Origin: [Clostridium] symbiosum
Lineage (GTDB): Bacteria; Bacillota; Clostridia; Lachnospirales; Lachnospiraceae
Assembly (NCBI GenBank): GCA_036419695.1
Contig: CP143946.1
Coordinates: 2,040,001 to 2,104,000, forward strand
DNA: 64,000 bases
Reading direction: 5' to 3'
Part shown: piece by piece, positions 42,117 to 51,176 of the stretch
Numbering within the stretch: the stretch's first letter is position 1
How the letters are laid out: each line of letters begins with the position of its first letter
Program-made: the position numbers and the translations under genes
Notes under the pieces: model-generated
Seen by the model: the letters and a program-made list of their open reading frames with translations, nothing else
Told to the model about the DNA's origin: nothing
Database searches by the model: none

Positions 42117-43925
42117 ATGAAGAGATATAAAAAATATGTCACGCCGTATCTGAGCGCCTTTATCATCGGGCCGCTTATGATGCTGACGGAGGTGTTCGGA
42201 GAGATTATGCTTCCAAAACTGATGTCCATGATTATCAACAACGGTGTGGCGCAGCGTGATGCGGGTTATATTATCAGAATCGGATTTGTGATGATTCTGA
42301 CTACGGTGCTGATGGCGGCGGGAGGAATCCTGGGCGCCTATTTTTCAGCTAAGGCCTCCATCAGTTTCACCAGTGATTTGAGGAAGGATGTATTTTCCAG
42401 AGTCCAGCAGTTTTCATTTAAAAATATCGATGAATTCAGCACGGGTTCCCTGGTCACCAGACTGACCAATGATATTCAGCAGGTCCAGAACGTCATGATG
42501 ATGGGACTGCGCCTGATGCTGCGCGCTCCCGGAATGCTGATTGGGGCGCTTATCATGGCATTTCTGATGAATGCGCGTCTGGCGGTAATCATTCTGATTG
42601 TCATCCCGCTTCTGACGGCGGCGATTGCAACGATACTGAGGCTGGCGTTCCCGCGGTTTGAGGTGATGCAGAAGAAACTGGACCGTCTCAACAGCGGCAT
42701 ACAGGAAGTCCTGACCAATGTCAGGGTAGTGAAATCCTTCGTCAGGGAGGATTATGAAAGTGACCGCTTCAAAGTGATGAATGCGGACTTAAAGGAGAGC
42801 AGTTTAAAGGCGATGCGTATCGTCATTGCAACGATGCCTGTCATGATGCTGGCAATGAATGTGACGACAATCGCCGTTGTCTGGTACGGAGGCAATATTA
42901 TTATTGCAGGAGAGATGGCGGTTGGGGATCTGACCGCATTTACCACCTATATTGTACAGATCCTGATGTCCTTAATGATGCTGTCCATGGTGTTTTTACA
43001 GAGTTCCAGAGCCATGGCGTCGGTAAAACGTATCAACGAGGTCATGGATACCGAAATCGATCTGACCGATGCGGACGCGGGCAGAAAGGATGCTCTTGTT
43101 ACGGAAGGGCGGGTAGAGTTTAAGGACGTCTGTTTTTCCTATGGCAATGACCGGGATTACGTCCTGGAGCATATTGATTTCCAGGTGAAGGGAGGCGAGA
43201 CGGTGGGAATTATCGGTTCCACCGGAAGCGGCAAGACGTCCCTGGTACAGCTCATACCAAGGCTTTATGAGGCCACGTCGGGGCAGGTGCTGATCGATGG
43301 GATCGATGTGAGGGATTACTCGCTGAAACATCTGAGGGACGGCGTGGGCATGGTGCTTCAGAAAAACGTACTGTTCTCCGGCACCATTGAAGAAAACTTA
43401 AAATGGGGCAATGAGGAGGCCGATATGGAGACGGTCAGGCTGGCGGCGGAGAGCGCCCAGGCGGACGGTTTTGTGACCTCATTTGCCCAGGGATACGGCA
43501 CGGAAATGGGTCAGGGCGGCGTCAATGTGTCAGGCGGACAGAAGCAGAGGCTCTGCATTGCCAGGGCGCTCCTGAAAAAACCGAAAATCCTGATCCTGGA
43601 CGACAGCACCAGCGCCGTGGATACAGCCACGGAAGCCGGGATACGAAAGGCATTCAGGACAGCGCTAAAAGACACGACGAAATTCATCATTGCACAGAGA
43701 ATCAGCTCCGTGGAGGATGCCGACAAGATTATTGTACTGGATGACGGAAAGATCATCGGTATGGGAAGGCACGGCGAACTCCTCGCCTCCTGTGAGGCCT
43801 ACAGGGAGATTTATGAAACCCAGTACGGCAGAAAGAGCGGCGGTGAAGAGGAGAGCGGCAAAAACGCGGAAGCGCCGGCACAGGCAGCGACGGACGGAAA
43901 CGGCAGACAGGAGGTGCAGGCATGA
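42117..43925 (+). CDS. ABC exporter half-transporter with degenerate ATP site
   Basis: A 602-residue fusion of six membrane helices and a nucleotide-binding domain. The NBD has GIIGSTGSGKTSLVQLI (Walker A), NVSGGQKQRLCIARAL (signature) and ILILDDSTSAVDTATE (Walker B). The catalytic Glu after Walker B is Asp here, typical of the inactive-site subunit in heterodimeric exporters such as TM287/288 or BmrCD. The C-terminal tail is low complexity (Gly/Glu/Ala). It overlaps the next gene by four bases (ATGA), so the two subunits are made together. Confidence 0.92.
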   Translation: MKRYKKYVTPYLSAFIIGPLMMLTEVFGEIMLPKLMSMIINNGVAQRDAGYIIRIGFVMILTTVLMAAGGILGAYFSAKASISFTSDLRKDVFSRVQQFSFKNIDEFSTGSLVTRLTNDIQQVQNVMMMGLRLMLRAPGMLIGALIMAFLMNARLAVIILIVIPLLTAAIATILRLAFPRFEVMQKKLDRLNSGIQEVLTNVRVVKSFVREDYESDRFKVMNADLKESSLKAMRIVIATMPVMMLAMNVTTIAVVWYGGNIIIAGEMAVGDLTAFTTYIVQILMSLMMLSMVFLQSSRAMASVKRINEVMDTEIDLTDADAGRKDALVTEGRVEFKDVCFSYGNDRDYVLEHIDFQVKGGETVGIIGSTGSGKTSLVQLIPRLYEATSGQVLIDGIDVRDYSLKHLRDGVGMVLQKNVLFSGTIEENLKWGNEEADMETVRLAAESAQADGFVTSFAQGYGTEMGQGGVNVSGGQKQRLCIARALLKKPKILILDDSTSAVDTATEAGIRKAFRTALKDTTKFIIAQRISSVEDADKIIVLDDGKIIGMGRHGELLASCEAYREIYETQYGRKSGGEEESGKNAEAPAQAATDGNGRQEVQA

Positions 43926-45787
43926 TGGATCAGAGAAGAATTGAAAGCCTGAAACGGCGCTACGGAAACAGAGTGGCGGACGCTCCGAGGAAGAAGCACG
44001 GCCCCGGCCGCATGGCGGCAAAAGGCGGCGGGAAACCGCAGAACAGTAAAGAGACGGTAAAACGGCTTTTATCCTATCTGGAAAAAGACAGGATGTGGAT
44101 GATAGTTGCATTTGCCTGCGTCATTGTGAGCACCCTGACCAATCTGGCGGGAGCCTATATGCTGCGCCCGATTATCAATACCTATATCGTGCCTCTGGAC
44201 GGCAGCAGAGGAGACAGCGCAGGCCTGTTCCGGGCTCTGCTCGTGATGGCGGCCGTTTATCTGCTCAGCGTGGCGGCAAACTATACGCAGTCCCGCATTA
44301 TGCTGACCATTGCCCAGAACGCGCTGCAGCGTATCAGGGAAGAACTGTTTGCAAAGATGCAGAAGCTGCCCCTGAGATTTTATGACACCAATAACAACGG
44401 CGATCTGATGAGCCGTTTTACTAACGATGTGGATACCATCGGCAATATGCTGAGCAGTACGCTCGTTCAGTTGTTTTCAGGAGCGCTCAGCATTATGGGA
44501 ACTCTGCTCCTGATGATATACACGAATATATACCTGACTGTAATCACGGTGGTGATGATTCCGCTGATGATGAAAGCGGGAGGCTTTGTGGCATCCAGAA
44601 GCCAGAAGTACTTCTCGGCCCAGCAGTCGGCCCTCGGCGCCCTCAACGGTTACATTGAGGAGACAATCCAGGGACAGAAGGTAGTGAAGGTATTCTGCCA
44701 TGAGGAGGTAGCGGAGGAGGAATTCGGCTATCTGAACGGCGATTTAAGGGATAAACAGATAAAAGCCCAGTTCTTCGGTGGAATGATGGGTCCGGTAATG
44801 GGAAACTTAAGCCAGGTCAATTACGCCCTGACGGCCTGCATCGGAGGTCTGCTCTGCGTTTTTAAAAATTTTGATGTGGGCGGCCTCACGGTTTTCCTGA
44901 ATTTCTCAAGGCAGTTTTCAAGGCCGATCAACGAGATTTCAATGCAGATCAGCAACGTATTTTCCGCACTGGCCGGTGCAGAGCGTGTATTTGCCGTGAT
45001 GGATACGGAGCCGGAGCCTGAGGACGATGCCGATGCGGTGTCTCTTCAGCCGGTGAAAGGCGAAGTGGTGCTTGACCGCGTAACCTTTGGATACAATCCG
45101 GATAAGGTGATTCTGGACGATATCAGCCTCTATGCAAAACCGGGGCAGAAAATCGCGTTTGTCGGTTCCACGGGAGCCGGTAAGACGACGATCACCAACC
45201 TGATTAACCGTTTTTATGACATCCAGTCGGGAAGCATTACGGTGGACGGAGTTGACGTCCGTCACATGAAACGCAACGAACTGAGGCAGAATATCGCAAT
45301 GGTTCTTCAGGATACCCATCTGTTCACGGGCACAGTCATGGAGAACATCCGTTACGGCCGTCTGGACGCGACTGACGAGGAAGTAATCGAGGCTGCAAAG
45401 ACGGCTTCCGCCCATTCATTTATCATGCGTCTGCCGAAAGGGTATGACACAATGCTGGAAGGGGACGGAGCCAATTTAAGCCAGGGCCAGAGGCAGCTTT
45501 TGAACATTGCCAGGGCCTCGGTTTCAAAGGCGCCGATACTGATTTTGGATGAAGCGACAAGTTCAGTAGATACCAGGACAGAAAAGCATATCGAGCACGG
45601 CATGGATCGGTTGATGAAGGACAGGACGACGCTTGTTATTGCGCACCGCCTCTCTACGGTCCGCAACGCCAACGCCATTATGGTGCTGGAGCATGGTAAG
45701 ATAATAGAAAGAGGTGATCATGAAGACCTAATCCGCCAGAAAGGCCGCTACTATCAATTGTACACCGGACTAAGTGAGCTGGAATAA
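43922..45787 (+). CDS. ABC exporter half-transporter with canonical ATP site
   Basis: The 621-residue partner of the preceding gene. A basic N-terminal tail (KRRYGNRVADAPRKKHGPGR) precedes six membrane helices. The NBD has FVGSTGAGKTTITNLI (Walker A), NLSQGQRQLLNIARA (signature with Gln for the first Gly) and ILILDEATSSVDTRTE with the catalytic Glu. The changed signature in this subunit and the changed Walker B in the other fit one active and one degenerate site. It probably exports drugs or lipids/peptides; the substrate is unknown. Confidence 0.92.
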   Translation: MMDQRRIESLKRRYGNRVADAPRKKHGPGRMAAKGGGKPQNSKETVKRLLSYLEKDRMWMIVAFACVIVSTLTNLAGAYMLRPIINTYIVPLDGSRGDSAGLFRALLVMAAVYLLSVAANYTQSRIMLTIAQNALQRIREELFAKMQKLPLRFYDTNNNGDLMSRFTNDVDTIGNMLSSTLVQLFSGALSIMGTLLLMIYTNIYLTVITVVMIPLMMKAGGFVASRSQKYFSAQQSALGALNGYIEETIQGQKVVKVFCHEEVAEEEFGYLNGDLRDKQIKAQFFGGMMGPVMGNLSQVNYALTACIGGLLCVFKNFDVGGLTVFLNFSRQFSRPINEISMQISNVFSALAGAERVFAVMDTEPEPEDDADAVSLQPVKGEVVLDRVTFGYNPDKVILDDISLYAKPGQKIAFVGSTGAGKTTITNLINRFYDIQSGSITVDGVDVRHMKRNELRQNIAMVLQDTHLFTGTVMENIRYGRLDATDEEVIEAAKTASAHSFIMRLPKGYDTMLEGDGANLSQGQRQLLNIARASVSKAPILILDEATSSVDTRTEKHIEHGMDRLMKDRTTLVIAHRLSTVRNANAIMVLEHGKIIERGDHEDLIRQKGRYYQLYTGLSELE

Positions 45788-45944
45788 TGTACTTTTACAG
45801 TAACTGTCCAGATGGCATTTTTCCGCAAATCGGTAATAATTGGGATACCGAAGAGCTATCTTTTGGAGCGGAAAAGTCGTAAGCTGGAAAAAATTTCCAT
45901 AACCTTACATTCAGGATGATATATCGCCCGGCTCTTTGCGATTT

Positions 45945-45969
45945 TTCGTATAAACTAGATTCATACGAA
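45945..45969. promoter_or_regulatory. Palindrome ahead of a small XRE gene
   Basis: TTCGTAT (45945-45951) and ATACGAA (45963-45969) are perfect inverted copies 11 bases apart, ending 17 bases before the ATG. This is a likely operator for the encoded repressor. Confidence 0.5.
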
Positions 45970-45986
45970 AGATTGGAGGTCATAAG

Positions 45987-46226
45987 ATGCAGATATGTGA
46001 GGCGACTGTGAAAAGGATCAGGGAGCTTCTCAAAAGGGACCGGCTCACTTTGTATGCCCTGTCGTATAAGACCGGGATGCCGCTCTCAACGCTGAAATGT
46101 ATTCTCAACGGACGCAGTAAAAATCCGGGCATAGTCAATATCCAAAAGATTGCCGAAGGATTTAACATGTCCATAAGGGAATTCTATGCCTGTGATTTGT
46201 TCAATAACCTGGATCAGGAGGATTGA
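45987..46226 (+). CDS. Small XRE-family DNA-binding protein
   Basis: A 79-residue protein that is little more than a helix-turn-helix: RIRELLKRDRLTLYALSYKTGMPLSTLKCILNGRSKNPGIVNIQKIAEGF, then MSIREFYACDLF. TTGGAGGTC precedes ATG. A palindrome lies directly upstream. Its regulatory targets are unknown; the divergent or adjacent ABC and ddh genes are possible. Confidence 0.85.
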   Translation: MQICEATVKRIRELLKRDRLTLYALSYKTGMPLSTLKCILNGRSKNPGIVNIQKIAEGFNMSIREFYACDLFNNLDQED

Positions 46227-46340
46227 GCGGAGTCTCTTAAAGAGAAGAGTTAAACAGGCCGGCAGGAGCGGGCAGCAAATGGAAAAACAGTTGTGGAAAG
46301 AATATAAAGAATAGATCTGGAAAATTTTATTTATTTATTG

Positions 46341-46388
46341 TATAATAGGGAACAACTGACGAGGGAGTGAGGAATCACTCCCTTTTTA
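46341..46388 (+). promoter_or_regulatory. ddh promoter -10 and leader hairpin
   Basis: TATAAT (46341-46346), with a weak -35 TGGAAA 17 bases upstream, is followed by AGGGAGTG (46362-46369), loop AGGAAT, CACTCCCT (46376-46383) and a T5 run. A terminator-type hairpin thus lies inside the short ddh leader, about 10 bases from the start point. Confidence 0.5.
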
Positions 46389-46420
46389 TGCCCAAAAACA
46401 CAGATGGAGGAAAAGAGAAT

Positions 46421-47407
46421 ATGAGTATCAGAATCGGTATTTTAGGCTATGGAAATCTGGGAAGGGGGGTCGAGTGCGCAATCAGGCAGAATCCCGATAT
46501 GGAATTAAAGGCTGTATTCACAAGACGCGCCCCCGAGACGGTAAAAATCCTTACGGAGGGTGTTCCGGTGCTTATGGTGGAAGAGGCGGAGAAGATGAAA
46601 GATCAGATCGACGTCATGATTCTCTGCGGAGGCAGCGCAACCGATCTTCCGGAGCAGACGCCTCATTATTCGCAGTGGTTCAACGTGGTGGACAGCTTTG
46701 ACACACATGCAAAGATTCCGGAGCATTTTGATGAGGTGGACAAGACTGCAAAGAAGGGGGGCAGGATTGCCGTTATCTCGGCCGGCTGGGATCCCGGCAT
46801 GTTCTCCATTGCCCGCTTATATGCCATGGCGGCCCTTCCGGACGGGGAGAATTATACATTTTGGGGCAAGGGCGTAAGCCAGGGCCACTCAGACGCTATC
46901 AGAAGGCTTGAGGGCGTGAAGGATGCCAGGCAGTATACGATTCCGGTAGAGAGCGCGCTTCAGGAAGTAAGAAGCGGAACGAATCCGGAACTGACTACGA
47001 GACAGAAACATACGAGAGAGTGTTTCGTCGTAGCGGAAGAAGGAGCGGACAAGGCAAAAATTGAGAATGAAATAAAGACTATGCCGAACTACTTCTCTGA
47101 TTATGATACAACCGTTCATTTCATATCGGAAGAGGAGATGAAAAGAGATCACAGCCGTCTTCCTCACGGAGGTTTCGTATTAAGGGGAGGAAAGACAGGC
47201 TGGAATAAAGAGAACGGCCATGTGATTGAGTACAGCCTGAAACTGGATTCCAACCCCGAATTCACATCCTCAATCATTGTAGCCTATGCCAGGGCGGCCT
47301 ATAAGATGAATGCGGAAGGGCAGAGCGGATGCAGGACCGTATTCGACATTGCGCCAGGCTATCTCGTTGCAGAGAGCGCAGCGGAGCTGAGAAAGAAATA
47401 CTTATAA
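46421..47407 (+). CDS. ddh: meso-Diaminopimelate dehydrogenase
   Basis: This enzyme makes meso-diaminopimelate in one NADPH-dependent step from tetrahydrodipicolinate and ammonia, for peptidoglycan and lysine. SIRIGILGYGNLGRGVE is the NADP site. CGGSATDLPEQTPHYSQWFNVVDSFDTHAKIPEHFDEV, SAGWDPGMFSIARL and FWGKGVSQGHSDAIRRLEGVKDARQYT are hallmark DapDH segments that bind substrate. At 328 residues the length is standard. ATG 46421 follows GGAGGAAAAG; the longer frame from 46367 runs through the leader hairpin. Confidence 0.96.
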   Translation: MSIRIGILGYGNLGRGVECAIRQNPDMELKAVFTRRAPETVKILTEGVPVLMVEEAEKMKDQIDVMILCGGSATDLPEQTPHYSQWFNVVDSFDTHAKIPEHFDEVDKTAKKGGRIAVISAGWDPGMFSIARLYAMAALPDGENYTFWGKGVSQGHSDAIRRLEGVKDARQYTIPVESALQEVRSGTNPELTTRQKHTRECFVVAEEGADKAKIENEIKTMPNYFSDYDTTVHFISEEEMKRDHSRLPHGGFVLRGGKTGWNKENGHVIEYSLKLDSNPEFTSSIIVAYARAAYKMNAEGQSGCRTVFDIAPGYLVAESAAELRKKYL

Positions 47408-47414
47408 TATAGAT

Positions 47415-47453
47415 TGCCGAATCCGCAGGAACCGTTGCCGGATTCGGCATTTT
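47415..47453 (+). terminator. Terminator after ddh
   Basis: TGCCGAATCC (47415-47424) pairs perfectly with GGATTCGGCA (47440-47449), followed by TTTT. Confidence 0.75.
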
Positions 47454-47472
47454 GAACAGGGAGGGTAAGAAA

Positions 47473-47940
47473 ATGTCAATTGAACGTGCAAGGGAACATA
47501 TGAAAAAATGGGGAATGGAGGACAAGATCCTGGAATTTGAGACGTCCAGCGCCACGGTGGAACTGGCGGCCCTGGCGGTCGGCTGCGAGCCGGCCAGGAT
47601 TGCAAAGACGCTGTCCTTTAAGATCGGCGAAGACGCGATTCTGATCGTTACAGCGGGCGACGCCAAGATCGATAATCACAAATACAAAGAACAGTTTTCG
47701 GTCAAAGCCAAGATGCTTTCACCGGACGAGGTGACGGAGAAGATTGGACATGGAATCGGCGGCGTATGTCCCTTCGGCATTAATGAAGGGGTAAAGGTCT
47801 ACCTGGACGAATCGATGAAACGCTTTGAGACGGTATTTCCGGCATGCGGAAGCAGCAACAGCGCGATAGAGCTGACGATGGAGGAGCTGGAGCGCTGTTC
47901 CGGGTATGAGATGTGGGTTGATGTGTGTAAGCTGGGATAG
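47473..47940 (+). CDS. YbaK/EbsC-family aminoacyl-tRNA deacylase
   Basis: A 155-residue editing-domain protein that removes misattached amino acids from tRNA, usually Cys or Ala from tRNA-Pro. TSSATVELAALAVGCEPARIAKTLSFKIG contains the conserved Lys, and HGIGGVCPFGI and FPACGSSNSAIELTMEEL are the YbaK/ProX hallmarks. ATG 47473 has GGGAGGGT upstream. It stands behind the ddh terminator. Confidence 0.92.
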   Translation: MSIERAREHMKKWGMEDKILEFETSSATVELAALAVGCEPARIAKTLSFKIGEDAILIVTAGDAKIDNHKYKEQFSVKAKMLSPDEVTEKIGHGIGGVCPFGINEGVKVYLDESMKRFETVFPACGSSNSAIELTMEELERCSGYEMWVDVCKLG

Positions 47941-48037
47941 GAGCCGGGAGACCGGGCATAGAAGGCGCAGGCTCTGGGGAGCAGATGGTAAGAGGGATAG
48001 ATGAGTCCGCCTGCCCGGACTCCGCCCTTGAGCCTGT

Positions 48038-48346
48038 TCACTTGCGCAGTCCCTTTATAATCACCCCGATATTCTGCAGGTAGGACCGGTTGAGGTGGCG
48101 CAAATCTTCCATAATCTCTTTCAGTTCGGCGGGATATCCGTTTCCCTCATCAAAGAATTCCGAGGGAGTGACACCCAGATATTCACAGATATAAAAAAGA
48201 ACGGTCAGAGACGGCATGCCTTTTTTATTTTCAAGCGAGTTAATATATCCCGCGCTCTGACCGATGGAAAGGCTCATATCGCGGGCTGAGACACCTTTAT
48301 TCAAACGCAATTCAATTAATCTTTTATAAAATAATTCTTCGTACAT
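48038..48346 (-). CDS. XRE-family transcriptional regulator
   Basis: A 102-residue protein with an N-terminal HTH: RLIELRLNKGVSARDMSLSIGQSAGYINSLENKKGMPSLTVLFYICEYLGVTPSEFF. The C-terminal helix PAELKEIMEDLRHLNRSYLQNIGVIIKGL is typical of short clostridial regulators. ATG 48346 follows AGGGGTGAT; a longer upstream frame lacks a site and reads through promoter-like sequence. It is divergent from the carboxypeptidase gene and might control it. Confidence 0.85.
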   Translation of the reverse strand: MYEELFYKRLIELRLNKGVSARDMSLSIGQSAGYINSLENKKGMPSLTVLFYICEYLGVTPSEFFDEGNGYPAELKEIMEDLRHLNRSYLQNIGVIIKGLRK

Positions 48347-48652
48347 TTTATCACCCCTGTATATGATTTTAAAGTATATATGACTGGATTGTGTCCGGTC
48401 TGGCATGATATATACGCCGATCTGTCCGGTTAAAATCTGCGGTTTGCGAGAAGTGTAGTGTTTTAAACGATCTTCGTTATTTTCTGATTCTATACCAACA
48501 GTCTGTAATAAAATTGTAATAATTATAACTTTCGGATCGGATTGTAATAAAGACTGAAATGCTGTACAATGGTAAAGTACGAAATATAAAATATGAGATA
48601 TCATATTTTCAGGCAGGCAATAAAAATACAGAAATATACAGGAGTAATACCA
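48347..48652. promoter_or_regulatory. Divergent control region
   Basis: A good promoter for the carboxypeptidase gene is TTGTAA (48542-48547), 17 bp, TACAAT (48565-48570). TGTAATAA occurs three times nearby (about 48503, 48514 and 48543) and could be a regulator's direct-repeat site. No gene is supported. Confidence 0.5.
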
Positions 48653-50080
48653 ATGAACAGATGGAAAAACATAAAAGCAGCCCTTTGTCTTGGACTGGCC
48701 ATGTCGATGGCCATCGTCTCCACCGTATCAGCAGATGTTTCCACACCTGCCGCCGGACCGGGAGCGGGCCAGCAGACGGTGCAGAGCCAGACCGGTTCAT
48801 CCAGTCCCTCGCGTCTTCCGGCGCTTTCCGGCACCGTTACGACCTCCCAGGGGAACCAGGCATCCGGTGCGGGTACATCGCAGGGACAGACAAACGGAGC
48901 GGCCGAGAAACCGGTGGTGGCTTCCCAGGGAGCCGTCCTTTATGATGTTAACAACAACCGTTTTCTGTTCGAACAGAATGCGGATACAAGATATTATCCA
49001 GCCAGCATAACAAAGCTGATGACGGCGCTGCTGGTACTGGAAAACACCAATCTAAACGACACGGTAACTTTTTCAGAGAGCGCGGTATCGAACCTGGAAT
49101 CGGGGGCGGTGACTTTGAAAATTAAGGCAGGGGACAAGTTTTCCGTGAAAGACTGTCTGTACGCCCTGCTGCTTAAATCAGCCAATGAGGTGGCAAACGG
49201 CCTGGCCGAACACGTATCCGGCAGCGTCAGCGGCTTTGCCGATCTGATGAACCAGAAAGCGGCTTCCCTGGGATGCACGAATACCCATTTTGTCAACCCG
49301 AACGGCCTCAATAGTACGGAGCATTATACAACGGCCCGGGATATGGCCCTGATTGCCAAAGCGGCATTCGAAAACCCGACACTCTCGCAGATTGCTTCCA
49401 CGATAAGCTATGATTTCCCTGCAACGGCCAGTGTCCCGACCGTCAGAAAGCTGACGATAGGCCACAAGATGATAAGTTCCGCCAATGCGGAGTACTATCA
49501 GGGCATCGTGGGCGGAAAGACGGGATATACATCCCTGGCGGGCAATACGCTCGTCACCTGTGCGGAGCGGGACGGCAGACGGCTGATTGCCGTTGTGTTG
49601 AAGAGCAAGCAGACGCATTATACGGATACCAGGGCGCTTCTCGATTACGGATTCGCCTATCTGACGGAAGAGCAGAACCAGACAGGCAGCCCGGCCGGTG
49701 GCCAGCAGACAGGCCCGGGAGGCGGACCGTCCTCCTCACCCTCGGCAGGCCCGGGAGTCTCCTCCAAGGATGTCAATAAGTGGGAGCAGAACGGCGATGT
49801 ATGGAAGTTTGTAAAGTCCGACGGAACGTATGCAAAGAATGAGTCCATGATGATCAATAATGAAATCTACCATTTCAACAATGACAGCCAGATGGTCAGA
49901 GGCTGGAACCAGATCGACGGCGTATGGTATTTCTTCAGAAACAGCGGCGGCCTGGCGAAGACCAGATGGGTGGAGACCAACGGAATGTGGTATTATGTAG
50001 ATGATAACGGCTCCCTGTTTACGGGAGGGACGACACCGGATGGGTTTAAGGTGGATGAGAATGGAGTTTGGAGCAAGTAA
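48653..50080 (+). CDS. Secreted D-alanyl-D-alanine carboxypeptidase with cell-wall-binding repeats
   Basis: A 475-residue exported penicillin-binding protein of the PBP5/DacF class. It removes the last D-Ala from peptidoglycan stem peptides. Signal peptide KAALCLGLAMSMAIVSTVSA; a Ser/Thr/Gly/Gln-rich linker to residue ~85; then the S11 domain with SITK (S near 118), SANEVANG and KTGYTSLAGNTLV. A proline/glycine linker (GGPSSSPSAGPG) leads to choline-binding-like repeats (WEQNGDVWKFVKSDGTYAKN, GWNQIDGVWYFFRNSGGLA, WVETNGMWYYVDDNGSLFTG). ATG 48653 follows CAGGAG. Surface attachment by the repeats is inferred. Confidence 0.93.
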   Translation: MNRWKNIKAALCLGLAMSMAIVSTVSADVSTPAAGPGAGQQTVQSQTGSSSPSRLPALSGTVTTSQGNQASGAGTSQGQTNGAAEKPVVASQGAVLYDVNNNRFLFEQNADTRYYPASITKLMTALLVLENTNLNDTVTFSESAVSNLESGAVTLKIKAGDKFSVKDCLYALLLKSANEVANGLAEHVSGSVSGFADLMNQKAASLGCTNTHFVNPNGLNSTEHYTTARDMALIAKAAFENPTLSQIASTISYDFPATASVPTVRKLTIGHKMISSANAEYYQGIVGGKTGYTSLAGNTLVTCAERDGRRLIAVVLKSKQTHYTDTRALLDYGFAYLTEEQNQTGSPAGGQQTGPGGGPSSSPSAGPGVSSKDVNKWEQNGDVWKFVKSDGTYAKNESMMINNEIYHFNNDSQMVRGWNQIDGVWYFFRNSGGLAKTRWVETNGMWYYVDDNGSLFTGGTTPDGFKVDENGVWSK

Positions 50081-50250
50081 TCTCGTCAAAATATGGTGAA
50101 TATGGAAGGGGGTAAAGAAAAATTTCTTTACGCCTTTTCTTTAAATACAATTTTCTGTATGATAATTGACATAGATAGGGGCTATAAGGTCGGTAAAGCT
50201 GGCTTTCAGTATCGCCTCTGTTTGATATAAAGAAAAAGGCAGAAGAGTTT

Positions 50251-50352
50251 ATGCCAAAGGCCGAAGCTGCAAGGAAATTATATAAGGAATGTAAAGATAT
50301 AGATATAGACGAAACTATGGAGTTGGTCTTAAATGCGGAGACAGAAGAATAG
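50251..50352 (+). pseudogene. Remnant of an antitoxin gene ahead of a zeta-toxin pseudogene
   Basis: An open stretch reads KKKAEEFMPKAEAARKLYK, then ECKDIDIDETMELVL to a stop at 50350. No start with a ribosome site is seen and an in-frame stop lies at 50194. It precedes the broken zeta-like gene by about 70 bases, the place of the antitoxin in such modules. The identity is inferred from position. Confidence 0.4.
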
Positions 50353-50425
50353 GACTTTTATTCTATGACAAGTGATTTTATTTTACCGAGCGATCAAAAA
50401 AAGTAATAGACCAATAGAGTTTTAA

Positions 50426-50716
50426 ATGAATAAATATATTTTCTATGCAGGATAAACGGGGGCGGGAAAATCAACTTTATATAGGACAACCCATTATCAA
50501 AATACGATGCCGCGGATCAATATCGATGGCATATTGAGAAAATTACATTCAATCAGGAAACTGCCCTGTGTGGACATATTATATTGCGTACTATGTGTCA
50601 GGTAAAACAATCTGGTTATGAGGTACCGATTTGCGATATATAAAAATGAGGGAGAGCGTCAGACTATCCAAGAATGTTTCCGATTGATATATAAAATAAC
50701 AGAAAGGGTGTTATAA
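50426..50716 (+). pseudogene. Zeta-toxin-family kinase pseudogene
   Basis: The start MNKYIFYAG, then a TAA stop (50453) where the Walker A loop continues TGAGKSTLYRTTHYQ, then MPRINIDGI. The frame then shifts to ITFNQETALCGHIILRTM and KQSGYEVPICDI, and again to RFAIYKNEGERQTIQE. These pieces appear in the order of clostridial zeta/AAA toxins (P-loop, INxDE, FNQET-LCGHSI, SGYEVEL, FAIYKNGE). The middle is deleted. Stop codon, shifts and deletion show a dead gene. Confidence 0.75.
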
Positions 50717-50776
50717 ACCTGACACAACTTTGGATAAGCTAATTCTTAAGGGTATTGTAGAATAGGGAATTCAGAA

Positions 50777-50944
50777 ATGCAGAGCGTAAGGAGATATTCT
50801 TTATGTTCTTTAGATAGTAAAGATAGCTTTGAGATATGCTATCTAGATGAAAATATGTGGCTGAATGATGAAGTTGTGTGGAAACGTTGGCAGAAAGAAA
50901 TAGAAACTATTGTTAAGTGCATACTTAAACAGTATGTGTTGTAG
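50777..50944 (+). CDS. Small hypothetical ORF in the decayed region
   Basis: A 55-codon frame, MQSVRRYSLCSLDSKDSF then EICYLDENMWLNDEVVWKRW, ending KCILKQYVL. It has no clear ribosome site and no recognised family. It may be another gene fragment. Confidence 0.25.
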   Translation: MQSVRRYSLCSLDSKDSFEICYLDENMWLNDEVVWKRWQKEIETIVKCILKQYVL

Positions 50945-51009
50945 CAAAGACTGATTGAGGATATGGAATAGGCAGTTTGAATTAATTATAATGAAAATGA
51001 GGTGTAAGA

Positions 51010-51176
51010 ATTCTGGTGCGAATCCCTAGCAAACATAAAATACCCAGGAGATTCGCACCAGAATAAGGCATATAATATTTGATTTCGAGTGAAGATATAG
51101 TATAATATGAGAAGATGATTGTGCATTATGTATGAGAATGCGCTATAATTGGCGGAGAATATCATGCATAATTGCT
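51010..51176 (+). promoter_or_regulatory. CRISPR leader with a 15-bp inverted repeat
   Basis: ATTCTGGTGCGAATC (51010-51024) and its perfect complement (51050-51064) flank 25 bases; an AT-rich stretch then runs to the first repeat. A GGTGCGAAT...ATTCGCACC stem ahead of the array is, as I recall, common in type I-C leaders of Firmicutes. It lies on the side away from the degenerate last repeat, which supports leader-left orientation. Confidence 0.6.
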
